The position numbers and the translations under genes are program-made. A DNA stretch of 33,267 nt from Comamonadaceae bacterium (GTDB taxonomy: Bacteria; Pseudomonadota; Gammaproteobacteria; Burkholderiales; Burkholderiaceae_C). The notes beneath the pieces were generated by a model. That model was not told the origin of the DNA. It worked only from the letters and a program-made list of their open reading frames with translations, and did not search any database. Shown in pieces: positions 21,127-33,267 of the stretch. The first letter of the stretch is position 1. Each line of letters begins with the position of its first letter. The stretch covers positions 1-33,267 of the forward strand of contig CANBTZ010000005.1 in assembly GCA_947372495.1 (NCBI GenBank), read 5' to 3'.

Positions 21127-21238
21127 TTTTTTCTTTTCAAGTTTTAAACGGATTGTAATTTTGGTGACAATGAAAACATTGACACTGTCACTCAACGGCT
21201 GAACACAGCCATGGCGATCGATAACAGGAGACAAGCTG

Positions 21239-22957
21239 ATGATGGACGAATCCCCCCAGTTTTGGACCCAAATGGGCGAAACTTTTCAACAAAATTTGGC
21301 CCAAAGCTGGGGCAAAGCCATGGAAAGTTTCCAGACCATGGACCTGGGTGGACTTCAGCCCGAGGGCGCACCCGCCATGCCCGCCTTGAAATTCCACGCA
21401 GACAAGTTGCAAGGTCTGCAAGCGCAGTATTTCAAGGACGCCTCCGAGGTCTGGAATCAAAGCATCCACAACAGCTTGCAAGTCAAGGACCGCCGTTTCT
21501 CCTCTGACGCCTGGTCTGCGAACCCGGTCGCGGCCTTCAATGCCGCCACTTACCTGCTGAACGCCCGCACCCTGATGGGTCTGGCCGATGCGGTCGATGC
21601 CGATGTCAAGACGCGCACCCGCATTCGCTTTGCGGTCGAGCAATGGGTGGCCGCCGCCGCCCCGAGCAACTTCCTGGCGTTCAACGCCGAAGCCCAAAAA
21701 AAGGCGGTCGACACAAAAGGCGAGAGCATCGCCAAAGGCTTTCAGAACCTGATGCACGACCTGCAGCAGGGCCACGTCTCGATGACCGACGAGAGCCTGT
21801 TCGAGGTGGGCAAGAACGTGGCCACCACCGAAGGCGCGGTGGTTTTCGAGAACGCGTTTTTCCAGCTCATCGAGTACAAGCCGCTGACCGCCAAGGTCTA
21901 CGAAAAGCCGTTTTTGCTGATCCCGCCTTGCATCAACAAGTTCTACATCCTCGACCTGCAGCCTGAAAACTCCCTGATCCGCTATGCCGTGAGCCAAGGG
22001 CACCGCACTTTCGTGGTCAGCTGGCGCAACCCCGACGAGTCGCTGCAGGACAAGACCTGGGACGACTACATCGAGCAAGCCGCCATCCAGGCCATCCACA
22101 CGGTGCAGGACATCACTGGGGCGCCCAAGATCAACGCTTTGGGCTTTTGTGTGGGCGGCACCATCTTGTCTACGGCATTGGCCGTTTTGGCTGCGCGTGG
22201 CGAAAAGCCCGTGGCCAGTGCCACCTTCCTCACCACCCTGATCAACTTCACCGACACGGGCATCTTGGACGTGTTCATTGACGAAAATTTCGTCAAGTTC
22301 CGTGAAATGCAAATGGGGCAGGGCGGCCTGCTCAAAGGCCAGGACCTGGCGTCCACTTTCAGCTTTTTGCGCCCGAACGACCTGGTTTGGAACTATGTGG
22401 TGGGCAACTACCTCAAAGGCGAGACACCGCCGCCCTTTGACTTGCTCTACTGGAACAGCGACTCGACCAACTTGCCTGGTCCTTTCTACGCCTGGTACCT
22501 GCGCAACACTTACCTGGAAAACAACCTGGTCAAGCCCGGCAAGGCCAAAGTCTGCGGCGCAGCCATCGACCTGCGCAAACTGGACTTGCCCGTGTACGTT
22601 TATGGTTCACGCGAAGACCACATCGTGCCCATCGGTGGTGCGTATGCGAGCACCCAGGTGCTGCCGGGCAAGAAGCGTTTTGTCATGGGCGCTTCAGGCC
22701 ACATCGCTGGCGTGATCAACCCACCCGCCTCTAAAAAGCGCAGCCACTGGTTGCGCGAGGACGGCAAGTTCCCGGCCGATGTGAACGACTGGATTGCGGG
22801 TGCCAAAGAAGTGCCCGGCAGCTGGTGGACCGACTGGTCTGATTGGCTCAAGACCCATGCTGGCAAGCAAATTGCTGCACCCAAGACTTATGGCAAGGGT
22901 GCCAAGTTCAAAGCCATCGAAGCGGCCCCTGGCCGTTATGTCAAGGCCAAGGCCTGA
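21239..22957 (+). CDS. phaC: Class I poly(3-hydroxyalkanoate) synthase
   Basis: KPFLLIPPCINKFYILDLQPENSLIRYAVSQGHRTFVVSWRNPDESL...ALGFCVGGTILSTALAVLA (lipase-like box GFCVGG), NDLVWNYVVGNYLKG; 572 aa. Confidence 0.97.
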   Translation: MMDESPQFWTQMGETFQQNLAQSWGKAMESFQTMDLGGLQPEGAPAMPALKFHADKLQGLQAQYFKDASEVWNQSIHNSLQVKDRRFSSDAWSANPVAAFNAATYLLNARTLMGLADAVDADVKTRTRIRFAVEQWVAAAAPSNFLAFNAEAQKKAVDTKGESIAKGFQNLMHDLQQGHVSMTDESLFEVGKNVATTEGAVVFENAFFQLIEYKPLTAKVYEKPFLLIPPCINKFYILDLQPENSLIRYAVSQGHRTFVVSWRNPDESLQDKTWDDYIEQAAIQAIHTVQDITGAPKINALGFCVGGTILSTALAVLAARGEKPVASATFLTTLINFTDTGILDVFIDENFVKFREMQMGQGGLLKGQDLASTFSFLRPNDLVWNYVVGNYLKGETPPPFDLLYWNSDSTNLPGPFYAWYLRNTYLENNLVKPGKAKVCGAAIDLRKLDLPVYVYGSREDHIVPIGGAYASTQVLPGKKRFVMGASGHIAGVINPPASKKRSHWLREDGKFPADVNDWIAGAKEVPGSWWTDWSDWLKTHAGKQIAAPKTYGKGAKFKAIEAAPGRYVKAKA

Positions 22958-22980
22958 TTGATTTTTTATTGGAGACAAAA

Positions 22981-24162
22981 ATGGAAGACATCGTCATCGT
23001 TTCAGCCGCCCGCACCGCTGTGGGCAAGTTCGGCGGCTCGCTCGCCAAAACCCCCGCTACCGAATTGGGCAGCATCGTCATCAAAAGCTTGCTTGAGCGC
23101 AGTGGTTTGCCTGTGGACGCCATTGGCGAAGTCATCATGGGCCAAGTTTTGGCTGCAGGCGTGGGTCAAAACCCAGCACGCCAAGCCATGATGAAAGCCG
23201 GTGTGGCCAAAGAAACACCAGCACTGACCATCAACGCCGTTTGTGGCTCGGGCCTGAAGGCCGTGATGCTGGCGGCGCAGGCCGTGGCTTGGGGCGACAG
23301 CGAAATCGTGATCGCCGGCGGCCAGGAAAACATGAGCGCCAGCCCCCACGTTTTGAATGGCAGCCGCGACGGCCAGCGCATGGGCGATTGGAAGATGACC
23401 GACACCATGATCGTGGACGGTCTGTGGGACGTGTACAACCAGTACCACATGGGCATCACCGCTGAGAACGTGGCCAAGGCCCACGGCATCACCCGTGAAA
23501 TGCAAGACGCTCTGGCTGCAGGCAGCCAGAGCAAAGCCGCAGCCGCCCAAGAAGCGGGCAAGTTCAAAGACGAAATCGTCGATGTGCTGATCCCTCAGCG
23601 CAAGGGCGATGCCTTGGTGTTCAACACCGACGAGTTCATCAACAAGAAAACCAGCGCCGAAGTGTTGGCTGGCCTGCGCCCTGCGTTCGACAAGGCCGGC
23701 AGCGTCACCGCTGGCAACGCCTCGGGCATCAACGACGGCGCCGCTGCCGTGATGGTCATGAGCGCCAAAAAAGCCGCAGCCCTGGGCCTCAAGCCTCTGG
23801 CCCGCATTGCTGCTTTTGGCACCAGCGGTCTGGACCCGGCGCACATGGGCATGGGCCCAGTGCCTGCGTCGCAAAAAGCGCTGGCCCGTGCAGGCTGGAA
23901 AGCGCAAGACGTGGACCTGTTCGAGCTGAACGAGGCCTTTGCCGCGCAAGCCTGCGCTGTGAACCTTGCGCTCGACATCGATCCGGCCAAAGTCAACGTC
24001 AACGGCGGTGCAATCGCCATCGGTCACCCCATCGGCGCGTCCGGTTGCCGCATTCTGGTGACACTGCTGCACGAAATGCAGCGCAGCAATGCCAAAAAGG
24101 GCTTGGCCGCTTTGTGCATTGGCGGCGGCATGGGCGTGTCCCTGGCCATCGAACGCGCCTGA
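22981..24162 (+). CDS. phaA: Acetyl-CoA C-acetyltransferase (beta-ketothiolase)
   Basis: MEDIVIVSAARTAVGKFGGSLAKTPATELG...NAVCGSGLKAVMLAAQ...GGAIAIGHPIGASGCRILVTLLHEM...ALCIGGGMGVSLAIE; between phaC and phaB. Confidence 0.96.
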   Translation: MEDIVIVSAARTAVGKFGGSLAKTPATELGSIVIKSLLERSGLPVDAIGEVIMGQVLAAGVGQNPARQAMMKAGVAKETPALTINAVCGSGLKAVMLAAQAVAWGDSEIVIAGGQENMSASPHVLNGSRDGQRMGDWKMTDTMIVDGLWDVYNQYHMGITAENVAKAHGITREMQDALAAGSQSKAAAAQEAGKFKDEIVDVLIPQRKGDALVFNTDEFINKKTSAEVLAGLRPAFDKAGSVTAGNASGINDGAAAVMVMSAKKAAALGLKPLARIAAFGTSGLDPAHMGMGPVPASQKALARAGWKAQDVDLFELNEAFAAQACAVNLALDIDPAKVNVNGGAIAIGHPIGASGCRILVTLLHEMQRSNAKKGLAALCIGGGMGVSLAIERA

Positions 24163-24211
24163 TTCAAATCCCTATCGTTTTTCAACAACTCATAAAAATG
24201 GAGACAACCTC

Positions 24212-24949
24212 ATGAGTCAAAAAGTAGCTTACGTCACAGGTGGCATGGGCGGCATCGGTACCTCGATCTGCCAGCGCCTGCACCAAGATGGTTTCAAGGT
24301 CATCGCCGGTTGCGGCCCGACCCGTGACTTCACCAAATGGCTGGACGAGCAAAAAGCCCTGGGCTTCACCTTCTATGCATCGGTGGGCAACGTGGGCGAC
24401 TGGGACTCCACCGTCGCTGCGTTCACCAAAGCCAAAGAAGACCATGGCGTCATCGATGTGCTGGTGAACAACGCCGGCATCACCAAAGACCGCGTGTTCC
24501 TCAAAATGACACGCGAAGACTGGGACGCTGTGATCGACACCAACCTGAACTCCATGTTCAACGTGACCAAACAGGTCGTGCCTGACATGGTGGAAAAAGG
24601 CTGGGGCCGCATCATCCAGATCTCGTCGGTGAATGGCAACAAAGGCCAAGCGGGTCAAACCAACTACTCGGCCGCCAAAGCGGGCATGCACGGCTTCTCA
24701 ATGGCCCTGGCCCAAGAGATGGCCACCAAAGGCGTGACTGTGAACACCGTGAGCCCTGGCTACATCGGCACCGACATGGTCAACGCCATCCGTCCTGACG
24801 TGCTCGAGAAAATCGTGGCCACTGTGCCCGTCAAGCGTCTGGGCAAGCCCAGCGAAATCGCCTCCATCGTGGCTTGGTTGGCCAGCGAAGAGGGCGGTTA
24901 CGCCACCGGCGCTGACTTCTCGGTCAACGGCGGTCTGCACATGGGTTGA
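24212..24949 (+). CDS. phaB: Acetoacetyl-CoA reductase
   Basis: MSQKVAYVTGGMGGIGTSICQRLHQDGFKVIAGCGP...VNGNKGQAGQTNYSAAKAGMHGFSMALAQE...VKRLGKPSEIASIVAWLASEEGGYATGADFSVNGGLHMG. Confidence 0.97.
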   Translation: MSQKVAYVTGGMGGIGTSICQRLHQDGFKVIAGCGPTRDFTKWLDEQKALGFTFYASVGNVGDWDSTVAAFTKAKEDHGVIDVLVNNAGITKDRVFLKMTREDWDAVIDTNLNSMFNVTKQVVPDMVEKGWGRIIQISSVNGNKGQAGQTNYSAAKAGMHGFSMALAQEMATKGVTVNTVSPGYIGTDMVNAIRPDVLEKIVATVPVKRLGKPSEIASIVAWLASEEGGYATGADFSVNGGLHMG

Positions 24950-24967
24950 TGCGCTGGCATCACCCAC

Positions 24968-24995
24968 AAAAAAACCCGCCTCGGCGGGTTTTTTT
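24968..24995. terminator. Intrinsic terminator after phaB (bidirectional A/T runs)
   Basis: AAAAAAACCCGCC-tc-GGCGGGTTTTTTT. Confidence 0.93.
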
Positions 24996-25032
24996 GCGCC
25001 TGCTCTGTCGCAGGCAAGGCCTCACAACGGGG

Positions 25033-25953
25033 TCAGTGGCCCACTGACTTGGCGGTGCCCACCATCTGCATTGCAGAGGCAATGAGGCCCGAGACTTCGG
25101 TCATGTTGCCGGGCACGATCAAGGTGGTTTTGGCGTCTTGCGCCACCTTGCCATAGGCCTGCACAGCTTGCTCGGCCACTTTCAGTTGCACGGCTTGTTC
25201 GCCGCCGGGTTGGCGAATGGCCGCAGCAATGCGCTCAATCGCTTGCGCGGTGGCGTTGGCCATTTCGGTGATGGCGGCGGCATCGCCCTGGGCCTTGTTG
25301 ATGGCGGCCTGCTTTTCGCCCTCCGAGCGGGCAATGAAGGCCTCACGTTCGCCGGTCGCGATGTTGATTTGCTCCTGGCGGCGGCCTTCGGAGGCCGCGA
25401 TCAAGGCGCGCTTTTCGCGCTCGGCGGTGATCTGTGACTGCATGGCATGCAGGATTTCGCTGGGCGGCGTCAGGTCTTTGATTTCGTAACGCAGCACCTT
25501 CACGCCCCAGTTGAGCGCGGCTTCGTCGATGGCGGCCACGACCTGCGCGTTGATGATGTCGCGCTCCTCAAAGGTCTTGTCCAGCTCCAGTTTGCCGATC
25601 ACGCTGCGCAGGCTGGTCTGCGCCAGCTGCGTCACGGCCACGATGTAGTTGGACGAACCGTAGCTGGCCAGCTTGGGGTCGGTGACCTGGAAGTACAAAA
25701 TGCCGTCGACCTGCAGTTGGGTGTTGTCGCGGGTGATGCAAATCTGGCTCGGCACATCGAGCGGTATTTCTTTCAGGCTGTGCTTTTGAATCACGTTGTC
25801 GATGAAGGGCACCACAAAGTTCAAGCCCGGCGTGAGGCTGGCGTGGTATTTGCCTAGGCGCTCGACCACCCAGGCGTGCTGCTGGGGCACGACCTTGACG
25901 GTCTTGATGATGAACAAGACCGCGATGGCCAGTATGACAAGTGCAATTTCCAT
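25033..25953 (-). CDS. SPFH/Band 7 domain protein (QmcA/stomatin-like)
   Basis: MEIALVILAIAVLFIIKTVKVVPQQHAWVVERLGKYHASLTPGLNFVVPFIDNV...; paired with NfeD gene. Confidence 0.94.
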   Translation of the reverse strand: MEIALVILAIAVLFIIKTVKVVPQQHAWVVERLGKYHASLTPGLNFVVPFIDNVIQKHSLKEIPLDVPSQICITRDNTQLQVDGILYFQVTDPKLASYGSSNYIVAVTQLAQTSLRSVIGKLELDKTFEERDIINAQVVAAIDEAALNWGVKVLRYEIKDLTPPSEILHAMQSQITAEREKRALIAASEGRRQEQINIATGEREAFIARSEGEKQAAINKAQGDAAAITEMANATAQAIERIAAAIRQPGGEQAVQLKVAEQAVQAYGKVAQDAKTTLIVPGNMTEVSGLIASAMQMVGTAKSVGH

Positions 25954-25985
25954 GAAGATTCTCCCTGTTGAATGTCGTTTGAAAC

Positions 25986-26408
25986 TCAGATTTTTTTGAG
26001 CACCAGCCGGCTGCCGCTGATCGCTTCGATGCGGTGCAAGCCCGGCTCGGGGTTGGGGCCAGGGGCGCTCACCGCAGCCCAAAGTGCCCCTCGGTGCTTG
26101 ACCTGAGTGCTGCCTTCGGCGTCCCAGGCTTGGACTTGCACGGTTTCACCGATGTCCAAGTGCAGGTCCTGCGCACTGGCAGGATCGGACGGGTTGTGAT
26201 GCTGGCGGTAACGGCCCCAAAGGATCACCGCCAGCCCGCCCACCACCGCAGCGGTCACCAGCTGGCCGGAGAGCCCGGCGCCTGCCAGTGCCGCGAGTGC
26301 AGCGGCGGCGGCCCCGATGGCCAGCATCAAAAGGTAAAAAGTGCCGGACATCAGCTCCATCGCCACCAGCACACCGGTCAAGATCCACCAAATCGTCGTT
26401 TCGTTCAT
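25986..26408 (-). CDS. NfeD family protein
   Basis: MNETTIWWILTGVLVAMELMSGTFYLLMLAIGAAAAALAALAG...; TM segments then OB-like domain; upstream of SPFH gene. Confidence 0.9.
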   Translation of the reverse strand: MNETTIWWILTGVLVAMELMSGTFYLLMLAIGAAAAALAALAGAGLSGQLVTAAVVGGLAVILWGRYRQHHNPSDPASAQDLHLDIGETVQVQAWDAEGSTQVKHRGALWAAVSAPGPNPEPGLHRIEAISGSRLVLKKI

Positions 26409-26505
26409 TTGCGCTCCTTGGGCTCGAATGCGATGTGTTCCATGTTACCTATTGTTTTCTGAGCCGAGCCGTTTGTCCATGCATCGGCAGGGATAATCAG
26501 GCCCC

Positions 26506-27507
26506 ATGCAATTCCCCGATGCCCAACGCTGGCGCCTGTCCGTGGCGCCCATGATGGATTGGACCGACCGCCACTGCCGGTACTTCCATCGTCTGCTGAC
26601 CCAGCACACGCTTTTGTACACCGAGATGGTGACCACAGGGGCGTTGCGCCACGGCAGTGTGCAGCGGCATTTGCGCTTCAATGCCCAAGAGCACCCGGTG
26701 GCCCTGCAACTGGGCGGCAGCGATGCCGCCGATCTGGCCCATGCGGCCAAACTGGGCCAGGAATGGGGTTATGACGAGATCAACCTCAACTGCGGCTGCC
26801 CCTCAGACCGGGTGCAGCGCGGTGCTTTTGGCGCATGCCTCATGAACGAGCCGCGCACCGTGGCCGATGGCGTCAAAGCCATGCTCGATGTGGTCGATGT
26901 GCCAGTGACCGTGAAGCACCGCATTGGCATCGACAAGATCGAAAGTTACGACTTTGTGCGCGACTTTGTGGGCACGGTGAGTGAGGCCGGTTGCAAGGTG
27001 TTCATCGTGCATGCCCGCAATGCCTGGCTCGATGGTCTTTCTCCCAAAGAGAACCGCGAAATTCCGCCGCTGCGTTACGAGCTGGCTTACCAGCTCAAAA
27101 AAGACTTTCCGGACTTGCTGATTGCTGTGAATGGTGGCATCAAGACCAACGCCGAGATCGCCAGTCATTTGCAACACGCCGACGGTGTGATGGTCGGGCG
27201 CGAAGCTTATTACAACCCCTGGCTGTTGGGCACTTGGGACGCCGAGTTTTATGGCGACACGCATGAGGTGCCCAGCCGCGAAGCAGTGGAAGAGGCCATG
27301 GTGGCCTACATGGAGCGGGCCTTTGCCGAAGACGGCTGCCCTTGGTATGCGATTGCGCGCCACATGCTGGGCCTGTACCACGGCGAGCGGGGTGGTCGTT
27401 ACTGGCGTCAGGTCTGGAGCAACCACAAGCTCAAGCCTTTGCCGCCGCGTGAGGTCTGGCTGCAGGCCCGTGAGGCGCTGGCCCGTGGGGCCGAAGTGCC
27501 CGCCTGA
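26506..27507 (+). CDS. dusA: tRNA dihydrouridine(20/20a) synthase
   Basis: RLSVAPMMDWTDRHCRYFHRLLTQHTLLYTEMVTTGAL...NLNCGCPSDRVQRGAFGACLMNEP...TVKHRIGIDKIESYDF; 333 aa. Confidence 0.96.
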   Translation: MQFPDAQRWRLSVAPMMDWTDRHCRYFHRLLTQHTLLYTEMVTTGALRHGSVQRHLRFNAQEHPVALQLGGSDAADLAHAAKLGQEWGYDEINLNCGCPSDRVQRGAFGACLMNEPRTVADGVKAMLDVVDVPVTVKHRIGIDKIESYDFVRDFVGTVSEAGCKVFIVHARNAWLDGLSPKENREIPPLRYELAYQLKKDFPDLLIAVNGGIKTNAEIASHLQHADGVMVGREAYYNPWLLGTWDAEFYGDTHEVPSREAVEEAMVAYMERAFAEDGCPWYAIARHMLGLYHGERGGRYWRQVWSNHKLKPLPPREVWLQAREALARGAEVPA

Positions 27508-27512
27508 TCTGC

Positions 27513-28148
27513 TTATTGCGCGGCCTGCAGGCCGTTCGTGAAGTGCGCTGACATGCGCTCGGCCGCCAGTTCAGGCTGGCGTGCTTTCAGGGCCTCCACA
27601 ATGTCCCGGTGCTCGGCCAAGGACTGCTCGATCCGGCCTTCCTTGAACAGGGAGTTGTGGCGGTTGAGTTTCATCACCTTGCGCAGGTCGGCCACCATCT
27701 GGTCGCGCCAGCGGTTGTCGGCGATCTGCAGCAGCAGCATGTGGAAGGCTTCATTGACCTGAAAGAACCGGTCGCGGTCGCTGGTGGCGTTTTCCAGGTC
27801 TTGCTGTAATTGAGCGATTTGGGCCATCTGAGCATCGCTGGCGCTTTGGGCCACCACGCGGGCCGCGTCGGATTCGAGCAAGGCCAGCAGATGGTAGACG
27901 TTTCGCAGGTCTTTCTCGCTGACCTCGGTCACATAGGCACCCCGGCGCACCTTCATGGTCACCAGGCCTTCGGCGGCCAGGACTTTGAGGGCTTCACGCA
28001 AGGGGGTTCGGCTGATGCCCAGCGCCTCGGCGATGCGCAGCTCGTCGATCCAGCTGCCGGGCTCGAGTTCGCGGGCAAAGATGCGTTGGCGCAGGAGTTC
28101 GGCAACTTCTTCGTACAGGGCGCGGGGAGCGAGGGACAGGGCAGACAT
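27513..28148 (-). CDS. GntR family transcriptional regulator (FadR/FCD type)
   Basis: LYEEVAELLRQRIFARELEPGSWIDELRIAEALGISRTPLREALKVLAAEGLVTMKVRRGAYVTE wHTH plus helical FCD-like domain; divergent to the mutase gene. Confidence 0.93.
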   Translation of the reverse strand: MSALSLAPRALYEEVAELLRQRIFARELEPGSWIDELRIAEALGISRTPLREALKVLAAEGLVTMKVRRGAYVTEVSEKDLRNVYHLLALLESDAARVVAQSASDAQMAQIAQLQQDLENATSDRDRFFQVNEAFHMLLLQIADNRWRDQMVADLRKVMKLNRHNSLFKEGRIEQSLAEHRDIVEALKARQPELAAERMSAHFTNGLQAAQ

Positions 28149-28277
28149 CGTGTATTGGATCAGGGGCAGAGCGGGCTTGGTCAAGGCCGACTTGACGGGC
28201 ATTTCAGATGCCGGATTGTAAGCGGGTTAAAATATTCTGCATCAATAATTATGAATCACGGTGTTTGTAAGCGGGTA

Positions 28278-28294
28278 GGCAGCCATGGGCTGCC
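28278..28294 (+). promoter_or_regulatory. Hairpin in 5' leader of methylmalonyl-CoA mutase gene
   Basis: GGCAGCC-ATG-GGCTGCC perfect 7-bp stem, 43 nt upstream of the start codon; no T-run. Confidence 0.45.
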
Positions 28295-28336
28295 AAAATC
28301 AGCGCAAGCAAATTTTTGTCTCGAAAGTGGTGAGCC

Positions 28337-30493
<2,157 letters not shown>

Positions 30494-30515
30494 TCGCTCA
30501 AGACAGGACACCGGC

Positions 30516-31547
30516 GTGACGCCTGATCAGTTGTTGCCAGGTTTGCTGCAGGGCTCCGCGCCCGTGCAGCGCCGCGCCATGGCCAAAGCCATCACGCTGC
30601 TCGAGTCCACCCGTGCCGACCACCGCGTGCAGGCCGACGAACTGCTCACGGCCATGCTGCCGCACACGGGCCAGTCTTTGCGGCTGGGCATCAGCGGTGT
30701 GCCGGGCGTGGGCAAGTCCACTTTCATCGAGGCCTTGGGCCTGTACCTGATCGCTCAGGGCCACCGCGTGGCGGTGCTGGCGGTCGATCCGTCCAGCACC
30801 GTGTCGGGCGGCTCCATCTTGGGCGACAAGACGCGCATGGAACATTTGAGCGTGCATCCGCAGGCTTACATCCGCCCCAGCCCCAGCAGCGGTACGCTGG
30901 GCGGTGTGGCCGAGAAAACCCGCGAGTCTATGCTGGTCTGCGAGGCCGCAGGCTACGACGTGGTCATCGTCGAGACCGTGGGCGTGGGCCAGAGCGAGAC
31001 AGCGGTGGCCAACATGAGCGACATGTTTGTGCTGCTGCAGTTGCCCAACGCAGGTGACGATCTGCAAGCCATCAAAAAAGGCGTGATGGAAATCGCCGAC
31101 CTGGTGGTCATCAACAAGGCCGATATCGACGCCTTGGCCGCGACCCGCGCGCAATTGCAAATCACCAGCGCGCTGCAATTGCTGGGCATGCACGCCTCGT
31201 CGGGCCACATGCACGGCGACGACAGTGTCTGGCACCCCAAGGTGGTGCAGATCAGCGCCTTGCTCAACCAAGGCGTGGACAGCTTCTGGGCGGCGGTGAG
31301 TGAATTCAAAACCCTTCAAATGAAGAACGGACGCTTTGCCATCCGTCGCCAACAGCAAGCCCTCTCGTGGATGTGGGAACGCATCGACGCGGGGCTCAAG
31401 CAAAACTTCCGGGCGCAGCCGCGTGTGCAAATGCTGCTGCCCCAACTCAGTCAACAAGTTGGAGCAGGTCAGTTGGCCGCTTCGACGGCTGCCCGTCAAC
31501 TGCTCAGCGCTTATGAAACGACAAGTCAAAGCGCAGGGTTAATTTGA
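30516..31547 (+). CDS. meaB: Methylmalonyl-CoA mutase-associated GTPase MeaB
   Basis: [78 protein letters not shown] start at 30516. Confidence 0.95.
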   Translation: MTPDQLLPGLLQGSAPVQRRAMAKAITLLESTRADHRVQADELLTAMLPHTGQSLRLGISGVPGVGKSTFIEALGLYLIAQGHRVAVLAVDPSSTVSGGSILGDKTRMEHLSVHPQAYIRPSPSSGTLGGVAEKTRESMLVCEAAGYDVVIVETVGVGQSETAVANMSDMFVLLQLPNAGDDLQAIKKGVMEIADLVVINKADIDALAATRAQLQITSALQLLGMHASSGHMHGDDSVWHPKVVQISALLNQGVDSFWAAVSEFKTLQMKNGRFAIRRQQQALSWMWERIDAGLKQNFRAQPRVQMLLPQLSQQVGAGQLAASTAARQLLSAYETTSQSAGLI

Positions 31548-31574
31548 AATCTTCCTGGAGAAAAGAGAGCCACC

Positions 31575-33107
31575 ATGCAAGACATCCTTGAACAACTGGA
31601 ACAAAAGCGCGCTGCGGCCCGCTTGGGCGGCGGGCAAAAGCGCATTGATGCGCAGCACGCCAAAGGCAAACTCACGGCGCGCGAACGCCTGGAGGTCTTG
31701 CTGGATGAAGGTACCTTCGAAGAGTGGGACATGTTCGTCGAACACCGTTGCACCGACTTCGGCATGGAAAACAACAAGATCCCTGGCGACGGCGTGGTCA
31801 CCGGCTACGGCATGATCAACGGCCGTCTGGTCTTCGTGTTCAGCCAGGACTTCACCGTGTACGGCGGCGCTTTGTCTGAAACACACGCCGAGAAAATCTG
31901 CAAGATCATGGACCAGGCGATGAAAGTCGGCGCGCCAGTGATCGGCCTGAATGACTCAGGCGGTGCCCGCATTCAAGAGGGTGTGGCTTCGCTTGGCGGT
32001 TATGCCGACGTGTTCCAGCGCAATGTGATGGCTTCAGGTGTGGTGCCGCAGATCAGCATGATCATGGGCCCATCGGCCGGTGGTGCGGTGTATTCCCCAG
32101 CCCTGACCGACTTCATCTTCATGGTCAAAGACACGTCTTACATGTTCGTGACCGGCCCTGAAGTGGTCAAGACCGTGACCCACGAAGAAGTGACCGCCGA
32201 AGAGCTGGGCGGCGCGCTGACCCACACCACCAAGAGCGGTGTGGCCGACATGGCGTTTGAGAACGATGTCGAAGCGCTGCTGATGCTGCGCCGCCTCTAC
32301 AACTACCTGCCACTGAACAACCGTGAGAAGGCCCCGGTGCGCAAGAGCGGCGACCCGACCGACCGCATGGACATGAGCCTGGACACGCTGGTGCCCGAGA
32401 ACCCCAACAAGGCCTATGACATGAAGGAGCTCATCGTCAAGACCGTGGACGATGGTGACTTCTTTGAGCTGCAGCCCGATTACGCCAAAAACATCCTGAT
32501 CGGCTTTGCCCGCATGGACGGTCAGACCGTCGGCATCGTGGCCAACCAGCCGCTGGTGTTGGCCGGTTGCCTGGACATCAAGAGCTCCATCAAGGCGGCC
32601 CGCTTTGTGCGCTTTTGCGATGCGTTCAACATCCCCGTCATCACCTTTGTGGATGTGCCCGGCTTCATGCCCGGCACCAGCCAAGAGTTCGGCGGCATCA
32701 TCAAGCACGGTGCCAAGTTGCTGTACGCGTACGCCGAGTGCACAGTGCCAAAAATCACCGTCATCACACGCAAGGCCTACGGCGGCGCGTACGACGTGAT
32801 GGCCTCCAAGCACCTGCGCGGTGACGTGAACTTCGCATGGCCCAATGCTGAAATCGCGGTGATGGGTGCCAAGGGCGCGGTGGAAATCATCTTCCGCGAA
32901 GACAAAGGCGATCCCGAAAAACTGGCCGCCAAAGAAGCCGAATACAAAGCCCGCTTTGCCAACCCCTTTGTGGCGGGCGCACGCGGCTTCATCGACGACG
33001 TCATCCAGCCGCACGAAACCCGCAAGCGCATTGCCCGCTCGCTGGTCATGCTCAAAGACAAGAAGATTGAAAACCCATGGCGCAAGCACGGGAACATTCC
33101 ACTGTGA
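31575..33107 (+). CDS. pccB: Acyl-CoA (propionyl-CoA) carboxylase beta subunit
   Basis: [58 protein letters not shown]...; carboxyltransferase domain; 510 aa. Confidence 0.95.
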   Translation: MQDILEQLEQKRAAARLGGGQKRIDAQHAKGKLTARERLEVLLDEGTFEEWDMFVEHRCTDFGMENNKIPGDGVVTGYGMINGRLVFVFSQDFTVYGGALSETHAEKICKIMDQAMKVGAPVIGLNDSGGARIQEGVASLGGYADVFQRNVMASGVVPQISMIMGPSAGGAVYSPALTDFIFMVKDTSYMFVTGPEVVKTVTHEEVTAEELGGALTHTTKSGVADMAFENDVEALLMLRRLYNYLPLNNREKAPVRKSGDPTDRMDMSLDTLVPENPNKAYDMKELIVKTVDDGDFFELQPDYAKNILIGFARMDGQTVGIVANQPLVLAGCLDIKSSIKAARFVRFCDAFNIPVITFVDVPGFMPGTSQEFGGIIKHGAKLLYAYAECTVPKITVITRKAYGGAYDVMASKHLRGDVNFAWPNAEIAVMGAKGAVEIIFREDKGDPEKLAAKEAEYKARFANPFVAGARGFIDDVIQPHETRKRIARSLVMLKDKKIENPWRKHGNIPL

Positions 33108-33127
33108 TTGCCAAGGAGAAGAACAAG

Positions 33128-33267
33128 ATGTTTACCAAAATCCTGATTGCCAACCGCGGCGAAATCGCTTGCCGTGTCATCGCCACCGCCCACAAGATGG
33201 GCATCCAAACCGTGGCTGTTTATTCCGAAGCCGACAAAGAAGCGCGCCATGTGCAACTGGCCGACGA
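33128..33267 (+). CDS. Acetyl/propionyl-CoA carboxylase biotin carboxylase (alpha) subunit, truncated at window edge
   Basis: [47 protein letters not shown]; biotin carboxylase N-terminus. Confidence 0.93.
   Translation, partial: MFTKILIANRGEIACRVIATAHKMGIQTVAVYSEADKEARHVQLAD

Noticed and set aside
21188-22312. 374-aa minus-strand ORF opposite phaC
   Set aside because: Shadow ORF of phaC with antisense-like composition.

Overview
This 33.3-kb window looks like ordinary chromosomal sequence from a betaproteobacterium, probably Burkholderiales/Comamonadaceae-like (inferred from gene content and protein character, no database search). It is densely coding and mostly core metabolism: moaA (partial), an SDR/aldehyde dehydrogenase pair, ppa, a FemAB/GNAT-like protein, nadE-glnB, a LOG-family gene, dgkA, an ECF sigma factor module (sigma-DUF3619-DUF3106-RDD), ilvB-ilvN-ilvC, pssA, leuA, a D,D-carboxypeptidase-like serine hydrolase, an IclR regulator, the N-degron transferases bpt and aat, pgeF, the PHB cluster phaC-phaA-phaB, an SPFH/NfeD pair, dusA, and a propionyl-CoA/methylmalonyl-CoA cluster (GntR regulator, mutase, meaB, pccB, biotin carboxylase partial). 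I saw no CRISPR, phage, transposon, rRNA or tRNA. I found no clear undescribed multi-gene system. The best signals are (1) an unannotated Leu-rich leader peptide (MKFELLALLLTPHGRDL) with a matching terminator/antiterminator upstream of leuA, possibly leaderless; (2) a translationally coupled ECF-sigma/membrane/periplasmic module of poorly characterised proteins; (3) a 5' leader of mcm with a direct repeat, AT-rich palindrome and hairpin; and (4) a structured leader containing a small ORF upstream of ilvB.
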